Assembly: GCA_021378565.1 (NCBI GenBank)
Contig: JAACJU010000007.1
Coordinates: 41,589-105,588 of the forward strand
Reading direction: 5' to 3'
DNA from: Arcobacter sp. LC1
Lineage (GTDB): Bacteria; Campylobacterota; Campylobacteria; Campylobacterales; Arcobacteraceae
DNA: 64,000 nucleotides
Shown piece by piece: positions 45,571-54,699 of the stretch. Every line of letters starts with the position of its first letter. The first letter of the stretch is position 1. Made by a program: the position numbers and the translations under genes. The notes below the pieces were generated by a model. It saw nothing but the letters and a program-made list of their open reading frames with translations. It was not told the DNA's origin and searched no databases.

Positions 45571-46597
45571 TATTTTTAAAAAATATGGCAAAAGTATAGG
45601 CATATACATTATCTTTTTTACCTTTCTTTGGATAGGTGTTTTTATTATTTTTCCTCAAATTTTCATGGCAAATTATTCTTTATGGAAATATGATGATGCC
45701 AAGCAAGAGCTTCTTTGGAATAAGGCTGATAAATTAGATGCACAAAGAACTAAGCTAGAATTAGGAATAAAAACAAACCCAAAAAATCAAAAAAATCCAC
45801 AAATCCAAATAAAGATAAATAATTTAGGCAAAGAGATTAAAAGACTAGACGCTTTGTCTGCTAAGCCAATGAAATCATATACTTTTGATAATTATAAATA
45901 CTTATTTGGAAATTCTTTACATAGAAATATTTTTTTTAGAACGATTTGGTCTAGTATTTTAGTTGCTCTTATTTCCTTGCTTGTTTGCTATCCCTTAGCT
46001 TATTATTTAGCACAAGTTGCTAGTAAAAAGGCTAAAATATTGCTCTTTTTGGGGATAATTATCCCTTACGGGGTTAATGAACTGACGCGTACTTTTGCAT
46101 GGTTTATGATACTTTCCGCAAGAGGAATTATTAACAATTTTTTAATGTATATCGGCTTGATTAATACACCGATAAACTTTTTTCAAAACAATTCAGCCGC
46201 TTATCTTGGGATGGTTTATGTGTATGTTTTATTTATGCTTTTTCCTATTTATAATATCTTAGAAACGCTTGATAAAAATCAGATTTTAGCAGCAAGGGAT
46301 TTAGGCTCTTCTTGGTTTAATATTCACAGAAGAATTGTCATACCTTATGCCAAACCAGGTATTGCAATCGGAGTAATTTTTGTATTTATGCTAGCAGTTG
46401 GAAGCTACGCAGTGCCTTCAATTCTTGGAGGAACAAAAGGTATTTGGTTTACTCAAATCATTTATTCATGGTTTTTTGATGGTGGCGATTGGAATCAAGG
46501 TTGTGCTTATGCTTTGGTTTTATTGGTTTTTTGCCTAGTATTTATCATGACAATGTTAAAAGTTTTTAAAGTCAGACTAGAAGAGGTGGCGAAATGA
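45563..46597 (+). CDS. potB: Polyamine ABC transporter permease B
   Basis: The 344-residue inner-membrane protein has six hydrophobic segments and the permease loop AARDLGSSWFNIHRRIVIPYAKPGI (EAA-like). I take the ATG at 45563, with AGGGG six bases upstream; a GTG three bases before is too close to it. After the first helix is a long charged stretch (about residues 40-95, with repeated Lys, Asn and Gln), a helical periplasmic insert not found in E. coli PotB. It overlaps potC by four bases. Confidence 0.9.
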   Translation: MSSIFKKYGKSIGIYIIFFTFLWIGVFIIFPQIFMANYSLWKYDDAKQELLWNKADKLDAQRTKLELGIKTNPKNQKNPQIQIKINNLGKEIKRLDALSAKPMKSYTFDNYKYLFGNSLHRNIFFRTIWSSILVALISLLVCYPLAYYLAQVASKKAKILLFLGIIIPYGVNELTRTFAWFMILSARGIINNFLMYIGLINTPINFFQNNSAAYLGMVYVYVLFMLFPIYNILETLDKNQILAARDLGSSWFNIHRRIVIPYAKPGIAIGVIFVFMLAVGSYAVPSILGGTKGIWFTQIIYSWFFDGGDWNQGCAYALVLLVFCLVFIMTMLKVFKVRLEEVAK

Positions 46598-47394
46598 AAA
46601 TTTTTAGCTCAAAGCAAATCTTAAATATTTCAGTAAAGTTTTACCTTATTTTATTTTTTCTTTACTTGCTTTTGCCTTTATTTGTCGTCTCCTTGGGAGC
46701 TTTTAATTCTAGTGCAATTCCTTCAATATCACCATGGAAAGGTTTTACTTACGAATGGGTTGTTAGATTTTTTAATAACTTTCATTTGATGAAGGCTATT
46801 TTTAATTCTTTTGTTGTAGCTTTTGGAGTTGTGATATTGTCTGTACCTATTGGCTTAGCAGGAGCGCTGTTTTTATTTTCTATTGAGGGCAAGGCTAAAA
46901 GTATTTTTTATGCTATTTTGGTTTCACCTATTTTGACCCCTGGGATAATTATAGGAATTTCGATTTTAGTTATGTCAAATTCATTACTTGGAATCTCAGG
47001 CGGTCTTTTTTTGACTATTATCGGGCAAAGTGCTTTTATTTCTTCGATGGCTATGCTTTTGTTTATGTCAAGGTTGCAAAAATTTAATAAAAATCTAGAA
47101 ATGGCGGCGCTTGATTTAGGAGCTCATCCAAGTCAAGTATTTTTTAGAATAACCTTGCCTTTTTTAAAACCTAGCATATATTCAGCTATTGCTTTGGTAT
47201 TTTTGCAATCTATTCAAAACTACAATACAACACTTTTTCTAGTCGGTGCAAAAAGCACTATTACGATTTTTATTGGGAGTATGATTAAGCTAGGTCTTAA
47301 TCCTGTTTTAAATGTCTTAGCTTTTATTACTATTTCAATAGCTGTAATCTTTTCAGTTGCTTATGCACTCAAACAAAGAAGAGAGGTAAAATAA
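46594..47394 (+). CDS. potC: Polyamine ABC transporter permease C
   Basis: The 266-residue inner-membrane protein has six hydrophobic segments and the EAA-type loop EMAALDLGAHPSQVFFRITLPFLKPSI. It starts inside the potB stop (ATGA). The segment VSLGAFNSSAIPSISPWKGFTYEWV is typical for PotC. It closes the potABC row; hisK follows after 75 bases. Confidence 0.92.
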   Translation: MKIFSSKQILNISVKFYLILFFLYLLLPLFVVSLGAFNSSAIPSISPWKGFTYEWVVRFFNNFHLMKAIFNSFVVAFGVVILSVPIGLAGALFLFSIEGKAKSIFYAILVSPILTPGIIIGISILVMSNSLLGISGGLFLTIIGQSAFISSMAMLLFMSRLQKFNKNLEMAALDLGAHPSQVFFRITLPFLKPSIYSAIALVFLQSIQNYNTTLFLVGAKSTITIFIGSMIKLGLNPVLNVLAFITISIAVIFSVAYALKQRREVK

Positions 47395-47469
47395 ATATCA
47401 ATCCAAGGTCATAGCAAATTCTAGTGTCGAAAAAAATAAAAAATGAGTTTTATAAACGAAGGAAAAACA

Positions 47470-48273
47470 ATGAGAGTTGACTTGCACAATCATACTTATT
47501 TATCCAAACATGCAGTAGGTACTATGGAAGATTATGTAAAAAGAGCAATAGAAAAAAAGATTGATGTTTTTGGATTTTCAGACCACAACCCTATGCATTT
47601 TGATAAAAAGCACAGAATGGAAGATAAATATAAAATCGATTATTTTACAATGTTTGAAGAAACAAAAAAGCAATTTTCAAAAGAAATAAAGTTACTTCTA
47701 GGTTTTGAGTTTGATTATCTTGAAAATGGAATGAATGAAGATTTATTAAAAGAAGATGTTGATTATTTGATTGGTGCAGTGCATTTTATAAAAGATTTAC
47801 CAGTTGATAATCATACTATGATACTAGCTTATAAAGAAAAAAAAGATATATTTAAAAATAAAGATTCTACTTCTTTGTGGACAGACTATTTTGATTTAAT
47901 AAAAAAAATGGCGAATTCAGGCTTTTTTAATATTGTCGGTCATTTAGATTTAATCAAATTACTAACCCAAGAAGAGCCAAAAAAAGATATTAGAATAATC
48001 GCAAAAGAAGCTTTAAAAGCTATTAAAAAATCAGGTATGTCTGTTGAAATAAATTCTTCAGGACTAAGAAAAAGTGTTCAAGAAATTTACCCTTCAAAAA
48101 AACTTTTAGAAGAAATATTTTCGCTAGATATTCCTATTACTTTTGGAAGTGATGCACATTCAGTTGAAGAAGTGGGCTTTAAGGCGCAATATTGTGAAAA
48201 TCTAGCCAAAGAACTTGGCTTTAGAAAATGCGTTTATTATGAAAAAAAAGAAAAAATTTTAGTTGATTTTTAG
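47470..48273 (+). CDS. hisK: Histidinol-phosphatase, PHP type
   Basis: The enzyme removes phosphate from histidinol phosphate in histidine synthesis, using a trinuclear metal centre. The 267-residue protein opens MRVDLHNHTYLSKHAVG, where H-x-H binds metal; further metal ligands are in FGFSDHNP, GAVHFI, VGHLDL and FGSDAHSVEEVG. I take the ATG at 47470, with AAGGA six bases upstream; a longer frame from 47443 has none. It is not near other his genes. Assignment as HisK rather than another PHP phosphatase rests on overall pattern and length. Confidence 0.82.
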   Translation: MRVDLHNHTYLSKHAVGTMEDYVKRAIEKKIDVFGFSDHNPMHFDKKHRMEDKYKIDYFTMFEETKKQFSKEIKLLLGFEFDYLENGMNEDLLKEDVDYLIGAVHFIKDLPVDNHTMILAYKEKKDIFKNKDSTSLWTDYFDLIKKMANSGFFNIVGHLDLIKLLTQEEPKKDIRIIAKEALKAIKKSGMSVEINSSGLRKSVQEIYPSKKLLEEIFSLDIPITFGSDAHSVEEVGFKAQYCENLAKELGFRKCVYYEKKEKILVDF

Positions 48274-48364
48274 AAAAAGTTCTTTTAAAAAGAGGCACAA
48301 TAAAATTTAGCTAAAAACCTATTTAGAATAATAGCTAATATTTTTGTAGACATTTTTCTGTATT

Positions 48365-49195
48365 TTAAGAAAAAGGATACCAAAAACTGCTAAGCAAGGT
48401 GCTTTTTAGAGCTATACAAATTAAGAGCACTAAAACCATCAAAACTAGGGCTAAGAAATCTCTTTTTTTATATGCTTGCCAAGAATACCAAGTTCTTTTT
48501 TTATATTTTCCAAAACCTCTTAAGTCCATAGCATTTGAGATTAACTCAATTTTATTTAGCGAAGATAATACTAAAGGGATTAAAACTGCATTATAATTTT
48601 TTAATCTAGTGTACATATTTGCGTCTTTTTTTCTAAAGCTTAGCCCTCTTGCTTCTTGTGCATGCATAATATTTACAAACTCATCTTTAATATCAGGAAT
48701 ATATCTTAAAGCTATATTTATAGCATAAGCTACTTTATAAGATACTCCGATTTTATTTAAACTTGAAGCAAATTTGCTAGGGTGAGTTGTAAAAATAAAA
48801 AGCATCATTATAGGAAAAATACTAAGATATTTCATAGATAAAGTAAGAGCAAACCAAAGTGTTTCATAGCTTAAATCATAAGCTTTTAATTTGAAAAAAC
48901 TATGGTTTGAATGTGCTAGTCCTGAGCCAAATTGTGGTGTTATTATTATCAGCAAAACAGAATTCATAATAGTAAAAAGTATTATAAAAATAAACAAAGG
49001 TTTTAAAGAGCTAAAAGGAATTTTAGCAATTCTTAAAAGCAAAATCCCCACAAGAAAAAATGCGATAAAAACCCTTAAATCTTGAAATAAAAATATAGAA
49101 CTTGTCCAAAAAATAATAAGTAAAAATTTTATACTTCCGTCCATTTTTTGTATAGGAGAATCTTGCTCTATATAAAGTGTTCCTGCTTTAGACAT
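48365..49195 (-). CDS. ECF transporter T component (EcfT)
   Basis: The 276-residue inner-membrane protein links the ATPase to the substrate-binding S component. It has about six hydrophobic segments and the two coupling motifs AQEARGLSF and AMDLRGFG, each with Ala-Arg-Gly, which touch the ATPase. I start it at the ATG at 49195, with AAGGGG six bases upstream, overlapping the ATPase stop by eight bases. It is the last gene of a three-gene ECF operon. Confidence 0.88.
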   Translation of the reverse strand: MSKAGTLYIEQDSPIQKMDGSIKFLLIIFWTSSIFLFQDLRVFIAFFLVGILLLRIAKIPFSSLKPLFIFIILFTIMNSVLLIIITPQFGSGLAHSNHSFFKLKAYDLSYETLWFALTLSMKYLSIFPIMMLFIFTTHPSKFASSLNKIGVSYKVAYAINIALRYIPDIKDEFVNIMHAQEARGLSFRKKDANMYTRLKNYNAVLIPLVLSSLNKIELISNAMDLRGFGKYKKRTWYSWQAYKKRDFLALVLMVLVLLICIALKSTLLSSFWYPFS

Positions 49196-50912
49196 TGTTT
49201 CCCCTTTTATTGTCTTGCTTTTTACTGCATCCCTCTTTATTGTCACTTCCTATAAACGAGTTCATAAGAATTTTTGAATCAAGGTCTAAAAGTTCTGCCA
49301 TTTTTGATAAAGAAGTTTGTTTTAGATGTGCTTTTGCTATAAGTTCTTTTTGATGAAGTACAAGGCTTGGACTTGCATTTGCAGATATTTTCCCATCATA
49401 TAAAACTATTGCTCTATCTGCATATTCTAAGCTTAGGTGCATATCGTGTGTGATTAAAACTATGCTTACACCTTTGTCTGAGATTTTTTTTACAAACTCC
49501 ATAAATTCTGTATAGTGCAAATGGTCTTGCCCAGCTGTTGGCTCATCTAGAAAAATAACTTCAGGTTCAAGCGCTAAAATAGTAGCAATACTTAGTCTTT
49601 TTTTCTGCCCATAACTAAGTGAGGCTAAGGGCCAATTTCTAAATTGGTAAAGTTCGCAAATTTTTAAAGCGTCATAAGCTTTTTGTGTATAGTCTTTTAT
49701 TTTTCTAATTTTTAGCCCAAATTCTACTTCTTTAAGCAAGGTTTCTTGGCTTAGCATATGATTTGGATTTTGCATAACATAGCCAATTTTTTCACCCCTT
49801 TGCCTTATACTCTCATCTTTTATATTTTGATTTTTAAAATAAATTTCTCCACTAATTTGCTTTTGTATTCCTGTGATTAGTTTGCAAAGTGTAGATTTCC
49901 CAGCTCCATTGTTTCCTAAAAGTGCTAAAATTTCTCCTTTTTTTAAATCAAAAGAAAGTCCTTTTAAAATTGGCCAAGAAGGAACATAAGAAAAAACTAA
50001 ATCTTTAGCTTCAAGTATTTTTTCATCAAAAGTTTTACTTTTAAATTCTACAGATTCACACCAAGTTTTTATTTTTTGTTGAATCTCTTTAGTTTTTATT
50101 TTCTCAATCGGATAAACATCAATAGAACTTATATCAATATTTGCATACTTCAAAGCCTCAATATACAAAGGCTCTCTTAATCCATTTTTACCAAAGCAAT
50201 CTTTTTGAAAAAGCTCTAGAGGCGTACCATTTGCTACTACCTCACCATCGTTTATTATAATTATTCTATCAAAATCTTGTTCAAGCACATCTTCAATACG
50301 ATGCTCAATTACTAAAACCGTTTTTTTCGTTTTTTCTTGAATATTAGCTATCAATTCCATAGCATTTTTGCCACTTAAGGGGTCAAGATTTGCCAAAGGT
50401 TCATCAAAAAGCAAAATCTTTGCCGAACTTCGCATAATCCCAGCTAAAGAAACGCATTGTTTTTGCCCACCTGATAGCTCTTTTGGTGTAAAATTTATAC
50501 TTTTTTGCATATTTACTAATTCTAGGGCTTCTTTGGTATTTTTAAGCATTTGTTCGTGGCATACTTTGTCATTTTCGTCTATAAAAGATACATCTTCACC
50601 AACACTTAAGCCAATAAATTGCCCATCTTGGTCTTGTAAAACAGTGCCAATATATTTACTTATTTCAAAAATACTAGCTTTTCTAGGCTCTAAATCCTCT
50701 TCTAAAATCAAGCTACCTTCAAACTCACCTTTTACAGAAAAAGGAACTAGCCCATTTAAACAACTCCCCAGTGTAGATTTTCCACTTCCACTAGGTCCTG
50801 CTATCAAAACTTTTTCACCTTCTTTTATGCTTAGATTTATATTTTTTAAAGTAGGTTTTTCTTGATTTTGGTATCTGAATGTAAAATCTTTAAATACAAT
50901 AGCATTTTTCAC
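49188..50912 (-). CDS. ECF transporter ATPase, two ABC domains in one chain
   Basis: The 574-residue protein holds two complete ABC domains. The first has Walker A AGPSGSGKST, signature LSGGQKQ and DEPLANLD. The second has Walker A LGNNGAGKST, signature LSYGQKK and DEPTAGQD, with the last H-loop ITHD. Separate EcfA1 and EcfA2 are usual; the fused form is found in YkoD-type ECF systems. The gene begins directly after the S component and overlaps the T component. Confidence 0.9.
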   Translation of the reverse strand: MKNAIVFKDFTFRYQNQEKPTLKNINLSIKEGEKVLIAGPSGSGKSTLGSCLNGLVPFSVKGEFEGSLILEEDLEPRKASIFEISKYIGTVLQDQDGQFIGLSVGEDVSFIDENDKVCHEQMLKNTKEALELVNMQKSINFTPKELSGGQKQCVSLAGIMRSSAKILLFDEPLANLDPLSGKNAMELIANIQEKTKKTVLVIEHRIEDVLEQDFDRIIIINDGEVVANGTPLELFQKDCFGKNGLREPLYIEALKYANIDISSIDVYPIEKIKTKEIQQKIKTWCESVEFKSKTFDEKILEAKDLVFSYVPSWPILKGLSFDLKKGEILALLGNNGAGKSTLCKLITGIQKQISGEIYFKNQNIKDESIRQRGEKIGYVMQNPNHMLSQETLLKEVEFGLKIRKIKDYTQKAYDALKICELYQFRNWPLASLSYGQKKRLSIATILALEPEVIFLDEPTAGQDHLHYTEFMEFVKKISDKGVSIVLITHDMHLSLEYADRAIVLYDGKISANASPSLVLHQKELIAKAHLKQTSLSKMAELLDLDSKILMNSFIGSDNKEGCSKKQDNKRGNNV

Positions 50913-51473
50913 TTAGTCATTCTCAACACTTAATTTTGAGTGTTTTTTGTTTCTAGCAGCAATTGCCAAAATCGCAGGAATTCCTATAACAACAGTTACT
51001 AAAAAGTTACTAGCAGTTGCGATAATTATTTGTAACCATACTTTTCTTGGCGGTTCACCATAAAAATAAACATCCCCTATATAAGCCACAATACCAGCTA
51101 CAACCATACCAACTATTGCGTACATATACATTTTAGCAATATGTTTTTTTGTAATATGCCCAGTTGCGAGATTGAATGTTTTATCAAAATTTATAAATCC
51201 CGCAAACATACCAATAATTGCTGAAAGAAATACCCAAGAAAACCAAACACTTCCCCACATCATCATATCGTTTAAAGAATGTCCGATAAAACCTACTAAA
51301 AATCCAACAAGCGGGCCATACATTACTCCAAATATTGTAAGAAGTGCAATCGCAATTCTAAGCGAAACATTTGGACCAATTGGCACCATAGCCACAGATA
51401 AAACCCCATATAAAGCAGCTCCTATGCCTATAGCCACGACTTTTTTTGTAGTAAACCATTGAGTAGTTTTCAA
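50913..51473 (-). CDS. ECF transporter S component, UPF0397 family
   Basis: The 186-residue inner-membrane protein has five to six helices and the clear UPF0397 pattern TKKVVAIGIGAALYGVLS, then ALLTIFGVMYGPLVGFLVGFIGH and SAIIGMFAGFI. S components bind the vitamin or other micronutrient; the substrate of UPF0397 members is not established as far as I know. The start is TTG, supported by AAGGAAG five bases upstream. It is first in an operon with the double ATPase and the T component, so all three subunits of the importer are present. Confidence 0.87.
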   Translation of the reverse strand: MKTTQWFTTKKVVAIGIGAALYGVLSVAMVPIGPNVSLRIAIALLTIFGVMYGPLVGFLVGFIGHSLNDMMMWGSVWFSWVFLSAIIGMFAGFINFDKTFNLATGHITKKHIAKMYMYAIVGMVVAGIVAYIGDVYFYGEPPRKVWLQIIIATASNFLVTVVIGIPAILAIAARNKKHSKLSVEND

Positions 51474-51862
51474 GTTTCTTCCTTTTAATTTAGCCCTTTT
51501 TGTATTTTTTATAGGCTAGATTTTGATACTTTTTCGTTAAATTATATCTAAAAATAGATATTTTTTTAGAACTTTGCTTAAATTTATTAATAAATCCTAG
51601 CTTATGTTTCTAAAAGAAATAAAAAATATAAATTTTATTAATATTATTTTCTAATTTGATTTATTTATCTTAAATAATGCTAAAAGCTTGTAGTATTATG
51701 ACTTCGATTATTGTGAGCTTTTTAATACAATATTTTTAACCAACACTTCACTTGGACTAAAAATATTTTAAAAGTTTCCTTTTGATTTTGAGTAATAATC
51801 TTTTATATGACTCTACAGAAACACCACCCAAAAACTCATTTCTCAAATTTAAAGGAAAAATA
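51474..51862. other. Divergent intergenic region between the ECF operon and the first MFS gene
   Basis: About 390 AT-rich bases without a credible gene. The minus-strand leader of the ECF operon contains a TAGCC/GGCTA pair (51491-51515) and a TATAAT at 51546-51541. I recognise no known riboswitch. Confidence 0.5.
51541..51546 (-). promoter_or_regulatory. -10 box of the ECF operon
   Basis: TATAAT on the minus strand, 68 bases before the TTG start at 51473. Confidence 0.55.
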
Positions 51863-53101
51863 ATGCAAAAAACAATGCAAAAAAAAACACAAAAAAGAAA
51901 ATCTTGGCTTAGCGAGAATTTTTATATTTTAGTCGCACTTTACGCTGTTAGTTTATTTTTATCAAACGATATCTTCTTACCTGCAATTGATACAATTGCT
52001 CTAGATTTACATGCAAATAAATCTTTGGTTTCCACTGGAGTTGGACTTTTTATCTTAGGTTCTTTAGTATTTTTATTAGTTGCTGGACCAATAAGCGATA
52101 GATATGGAAGAAGAAAATCTTTGCTTTACGGAGGGCTATTTTTTGCTCTTGCAACTTTAGGAACTGCTTTGTCAAATAATATAAGCACATTCTTGCTTTT
52201 TAGATTTATAGCAGGTATGGGTACTTGTATGTTTTCAGCAGCTGGGATTGCCGCGATTAACGAATACTATCACGAAACAAAAGTGGTAAAAGCAATGTCT
52301 TTAACTATAAATGTTATTTTATTGTCTCCAATTTTAGGTCCAATTGCAGGAGCTTTAATCATAAAACATGCTCCATGGCGAGGAGTTTTTGTTTTTGATT
52401 TGATATTTACAATTGTTGCCTTAATCTTAATATTTATTTTTATGCCTGAGACTTCTAATGCAGATAAAAAAAGCAGTTTAAAACAAAATTTCAAAGGCTT
52501 ACTTATTGTGATGAAAAATAAAAAATTAGTTTTACATTCTTGCTCTCTTGCATCTTACGCCGCAATTACAGGGGTTTGGATAACAGCAGGACCTATTATG
52601 TTTATGGGTAATCTTGGCTTTAGTGCGCAAGTTTATTCTTGGATTCAAGCTCCAATTCTGATATTTTATATCATAGGAAATACCCTAGCTCCAACTTTGG
52701 TGCATAAAACAAATTCTCATACAGTTATAATGACAAGCACTAAATGGATGTTTGCTACTTCTATCCTTTTTATTTTAGTCAATATTTTTATTGGAAGTAA
52801 TGTTTACATTCTAATTTTTAGCATATCTGCTGTGATGTTTATAAGAGGGTGCATAGTTTCACCTTATAGCCAATCCACTTTAGCCTTGCAAAAAGATTAT
52901 CATGGCTCAAGTGCAGCTGTACTTTTTATGCTTAATAATAGTTTTATGTTTTTATCTTCATTTTTAGCTTCTGCAATGTATGGCTTTTCAAATGAAACAT
53001 ACACTATAAGTATTTTAGGATTTGTTGTACTTGGAGTTTTATTTACATTTATTGCAGTAAAAGCAATTAAAACTAACAAAAAATTTCCAAATTCCATCTA
53101 A
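51863..53101 (+). CDS. MFS drug-efflux transporter, Bcr/CflA type (copy 1)
   Basis: The 412-residue protein has 12 membrane helices. The loop motif GPISDRYGRRKS between helices 2 and 3 is the MFS signature, and GPIAGALIIKHAPWRGVFVFD matches motif C of proton-drug antiporters. It opens with KRKSWLSENFYILVALYAVSLFLSNDIFLPAID, typical of Bcr/CflA. I take the ATG at 51863, which has AAAGGA eight bases upstream; the longer frame from 51782 reads unrelated sequence. The next gene is a duplicate with nearly the same N-terminal half, and the stop is followed by the same terminator. Confidence 0.88.
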   Translation: MQKTMQKKTQKRKSWLSENFYILVALYAVSLFLSNDIFLPAIDTIALDLHANKSLVSTGVGLFILGSLVFLLVAGPISDRYGRRKSLLYGGLFFALATLGTALSNNISTFLLFRFIAGMGTCMFSAAGIAAINEYYHETKVVKAMSLTINVILLSPILGPIAGALIIKHAPWRGVFVFDLIFTIVALILIFIFMPETSNADKKSSLKQNFKGLLIVMKNKKLVLHSCSLASYAAITGVWITAGPIMFMGNLGFSAQVYSWIQAPILIFYIIGNTLAPTLVHKTNSHTVIMTSTKWMFATSILFILVNIFIGSNVYILIFSISAVMFIRGCIVSPYSQSTLALQKDYHGSSAAVLFMLNNSFMFLSSFLASAMYGFSNETYTISILGFVVLGVLFTFIAVKAIKTNKKFPNSI

Positions 53102-53118
53102 GCCTTTTTAGGGCTTAG
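53098..53118 (+). terminator. Terminator of MFS copy 1
   Basis: CTAAGCC, loop tttttag, GGCTTAG, overlapping the stop codon, followed by cttgcttatttgctt. The same hairpin follows copy 2. Confidence 0.75.
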
Positions 53119-53254
53119 CTTGCTTATTTGCTTAATCTTCTTTTCTATCAATATTCAGATATATTATAAAAATAAAATGATTAAAAGAGCATTAATTTAT
53201 TTTAATATTTAATATTAATTAATAAAATTAACTTATAATAAAACTAAAATTTTG

Positions 53255-53260
53255 TATAAT
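53255..53260 (+). promoter_or_regulatory. -10 box of MFS copy 2
   Basis: TATAAT, with the two palindromes directly downstream covering the predicted transcript start. The leader would be about 165 bases. Confidence 0.5.
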
Positions 53261-53285
53261 AAAAACTTATTTAAGTGCCTTAAAT

Positions 53286-53301
53286 AGTAATATATATTAC
53301 A
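53286..53301. promoter_or_regulatory. CmeR-like operator candidate before MFS copy 2
   Basis: AGTAATATATATTACA agrees at 14 of 16 positions with the C. jejuni CmeR operator TGTAATAAATATTACA as I recall it, and lies just after the -10 box, a repressor position. Confidence 0.45.
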
Positions 53302-53433
53302 CTTTTATGATACTAAAAATATCCAAAAGCATCTTTATCAAAAATAAATTACATACTTTTAAATTCTTAAACTTTTAAGATATTATATTTTTTTACCTAG
53401 ATGTTTATAAAATACTTAATACAAAGGAAATAA

Positions 53434-54648
53434 ATGCAAAAAAGGAAATCTTGGCTTAGTGAAAATTTTTATATTTTAGTTGCACTTTACGCAGTTAGTT
53501 TATTTTTATCAAATGATATTTTTTTACCTGCAATTGATACAATCGCAATAGATTTGCACGCAAAAGAATCTTTGGTCTCAACTGGAGTTGGACTTTTTAT
53601 TTTAGGTTCTTTAGTATTTCAGCTAATTGCTGGACCAATAAGTGATAGGTATGGAAGAAGAAATTCTTTGCTTTTTGGAGGGTTATTTTTTGTTCTTGCT
53701 ACTTTAGGAACTGCTTTATCAAATAATATAAGTGTATTTTTATTTTTTAGATTTTTAGCTGGGATTAGTACTTGTATGTTTTCAGCAGCTGGAGTTGCTG
53801 CTATTAACGAATATTACCATGAAACAAAAGTTGTAAAAGCAATATCATTAACAATAAATGTTATTTTTATGTCTCCAGTTTTAGGGCCAATCGCAGGGGC
53901 TGTGATAATCAAACATACATCTTGGAGAGGTATTTTTGTTTTTGACTTAATCTTTACAGCTATTTCTTTAATTTTAATTTTTATTTTCATGCCTGAGACT
54001 TCTGATAGAACTAAAGTAGTTAGTTTAAAAGAAAATTTCAAAGGGCTATTTATAGTATGTAAAAATAAAAAATTTCTAGTGCATTGTGCTGCTACTGCTT
54101 CCTATGCAGGGATTATCGCAATTTGGATAACAGCTGGACCTGATATTTTTATGGGGAATCTTGGCTTTAGTGCTCAAATTTATTCTTGGGTTCAAGCTCC
54201 TATTTTGATATTTTATATAATAGGAAATACTTTAGCGCCAACCTTAGTACAAAGAACTAGTAGCTATACAGTTATAATATCAACTAGTAAATGGATTTTT
54301 ATTTTTTCTTGTATTTTTCTTGTGACAAATATTATTCTTGGAAGCAGTGTTTATCTTTTGATACTAAGTGTAGCTAGTATTATGTTTATAAGAGGGTGTT
54401 TAGTTTCACCTTATAATCAAGCTATTTTATCGTTACAAAGTGCTTACCATGGCTCAAGTGCAGCCGTACTTTTTACTATAAATAATACTTTTATGTTTGT
54501 GGCTTCATTTGTAGCTTCTGCAATGTATGGCTCATCAAATAAATCATATACTTTGATGATTATAGGTTTTGCCTTACTCGGAGTTATACTTACTTATGTT
54601 GCAAAAAAGAAAATAAAAGCTAGCAAAGATTCACCAAATGTTATCTAA
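53434..54648 (+). CDS. MFS drug-efflux transporter, Bcr/CflA type (copy 2)
   Basis: The 404-residue protein is a tandem duplicate of the preceding gene. The first ~60 residues are almost identical (KRKSWLSENFYILVALYAV onward), while helices 5-12 differ at many positions. The MFS loop motif here is GPISDRYGRRNS. AAAGGA lies before the ATG. It has its own promoter with two palindromes that copy 1 lacks, so the copies may respond to different signals. The last residues and stop are followed by the same hairpin terminator. Confidence 0.88.
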   Translation: MQKRKSWLSENFYILVALYAVSLFLSNDIFLPAIDTIAIDLHAKESLVSTGVGLFILGSLVFQLIAGPISDRYGRRNSLLFGGLFFVLATLGTALSNNISVFLFFRFLAGISTCMFSAAGVAAINEYYHETKVVKAISLTINVIFMSPVLGPIAGAVIIKHTSWRGIFVFDLIFTAISLILIFIFMPETSDRTKVVSLKENFKGLFIVCKNKKFLVHCAATASYAGIIAIWITAGPDIFMGNLGFSAQIYSWVQAPILIFYIIGNTLAPTLVQRTSSYTVIISTSKWIFIFSCIFLVTNIILGSSVYLLILSVASIMFIRGCLVSPYNQAILSLQSAYHGSSAAVLFTINNTFMFVASFVASAMYGSSNKSYTLMIIGFALLGVILTYVAKKKIKASKDSPNVI

Positions 54649-54665
54649 GCCTTTTTAGGGCTTAG
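54645..54665 (+). terminator. Terminator of MFS copy 2
   Basis: CTAAGCC, loop tttttag, GGCTTAG, followed by cttgcttttcttt. Identical to the hairpin after copy 1. Confidence 0.75.
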
Positions 54666-54699
54666 CTTGCTTTTCTTTGACTTTAGGGACTTGTTATTT

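Larger units (their letters stand above)
53119..53433. other. Intergenic region between the MFS copies, with promoter and palindromes
   Basis: No gene is seen in these 315 bases. They hold a TATAAT box (53255-53260), the inverted repeat TATTTAAG-TGC-CTTAAATA (53268-53286) and the 16-base palindrome AGTAATATATATTACA (53286-53301) at the expected transcript start. Confidence 0.6.

Noticed and set aside
51474..51541. Riboswitch in the leader of the ECF operon
   Set aside because: The leader is short and shows only a five-base pair of arms; it matches no TPP, cobalamin, FMN or other riboswitch I can recognise.
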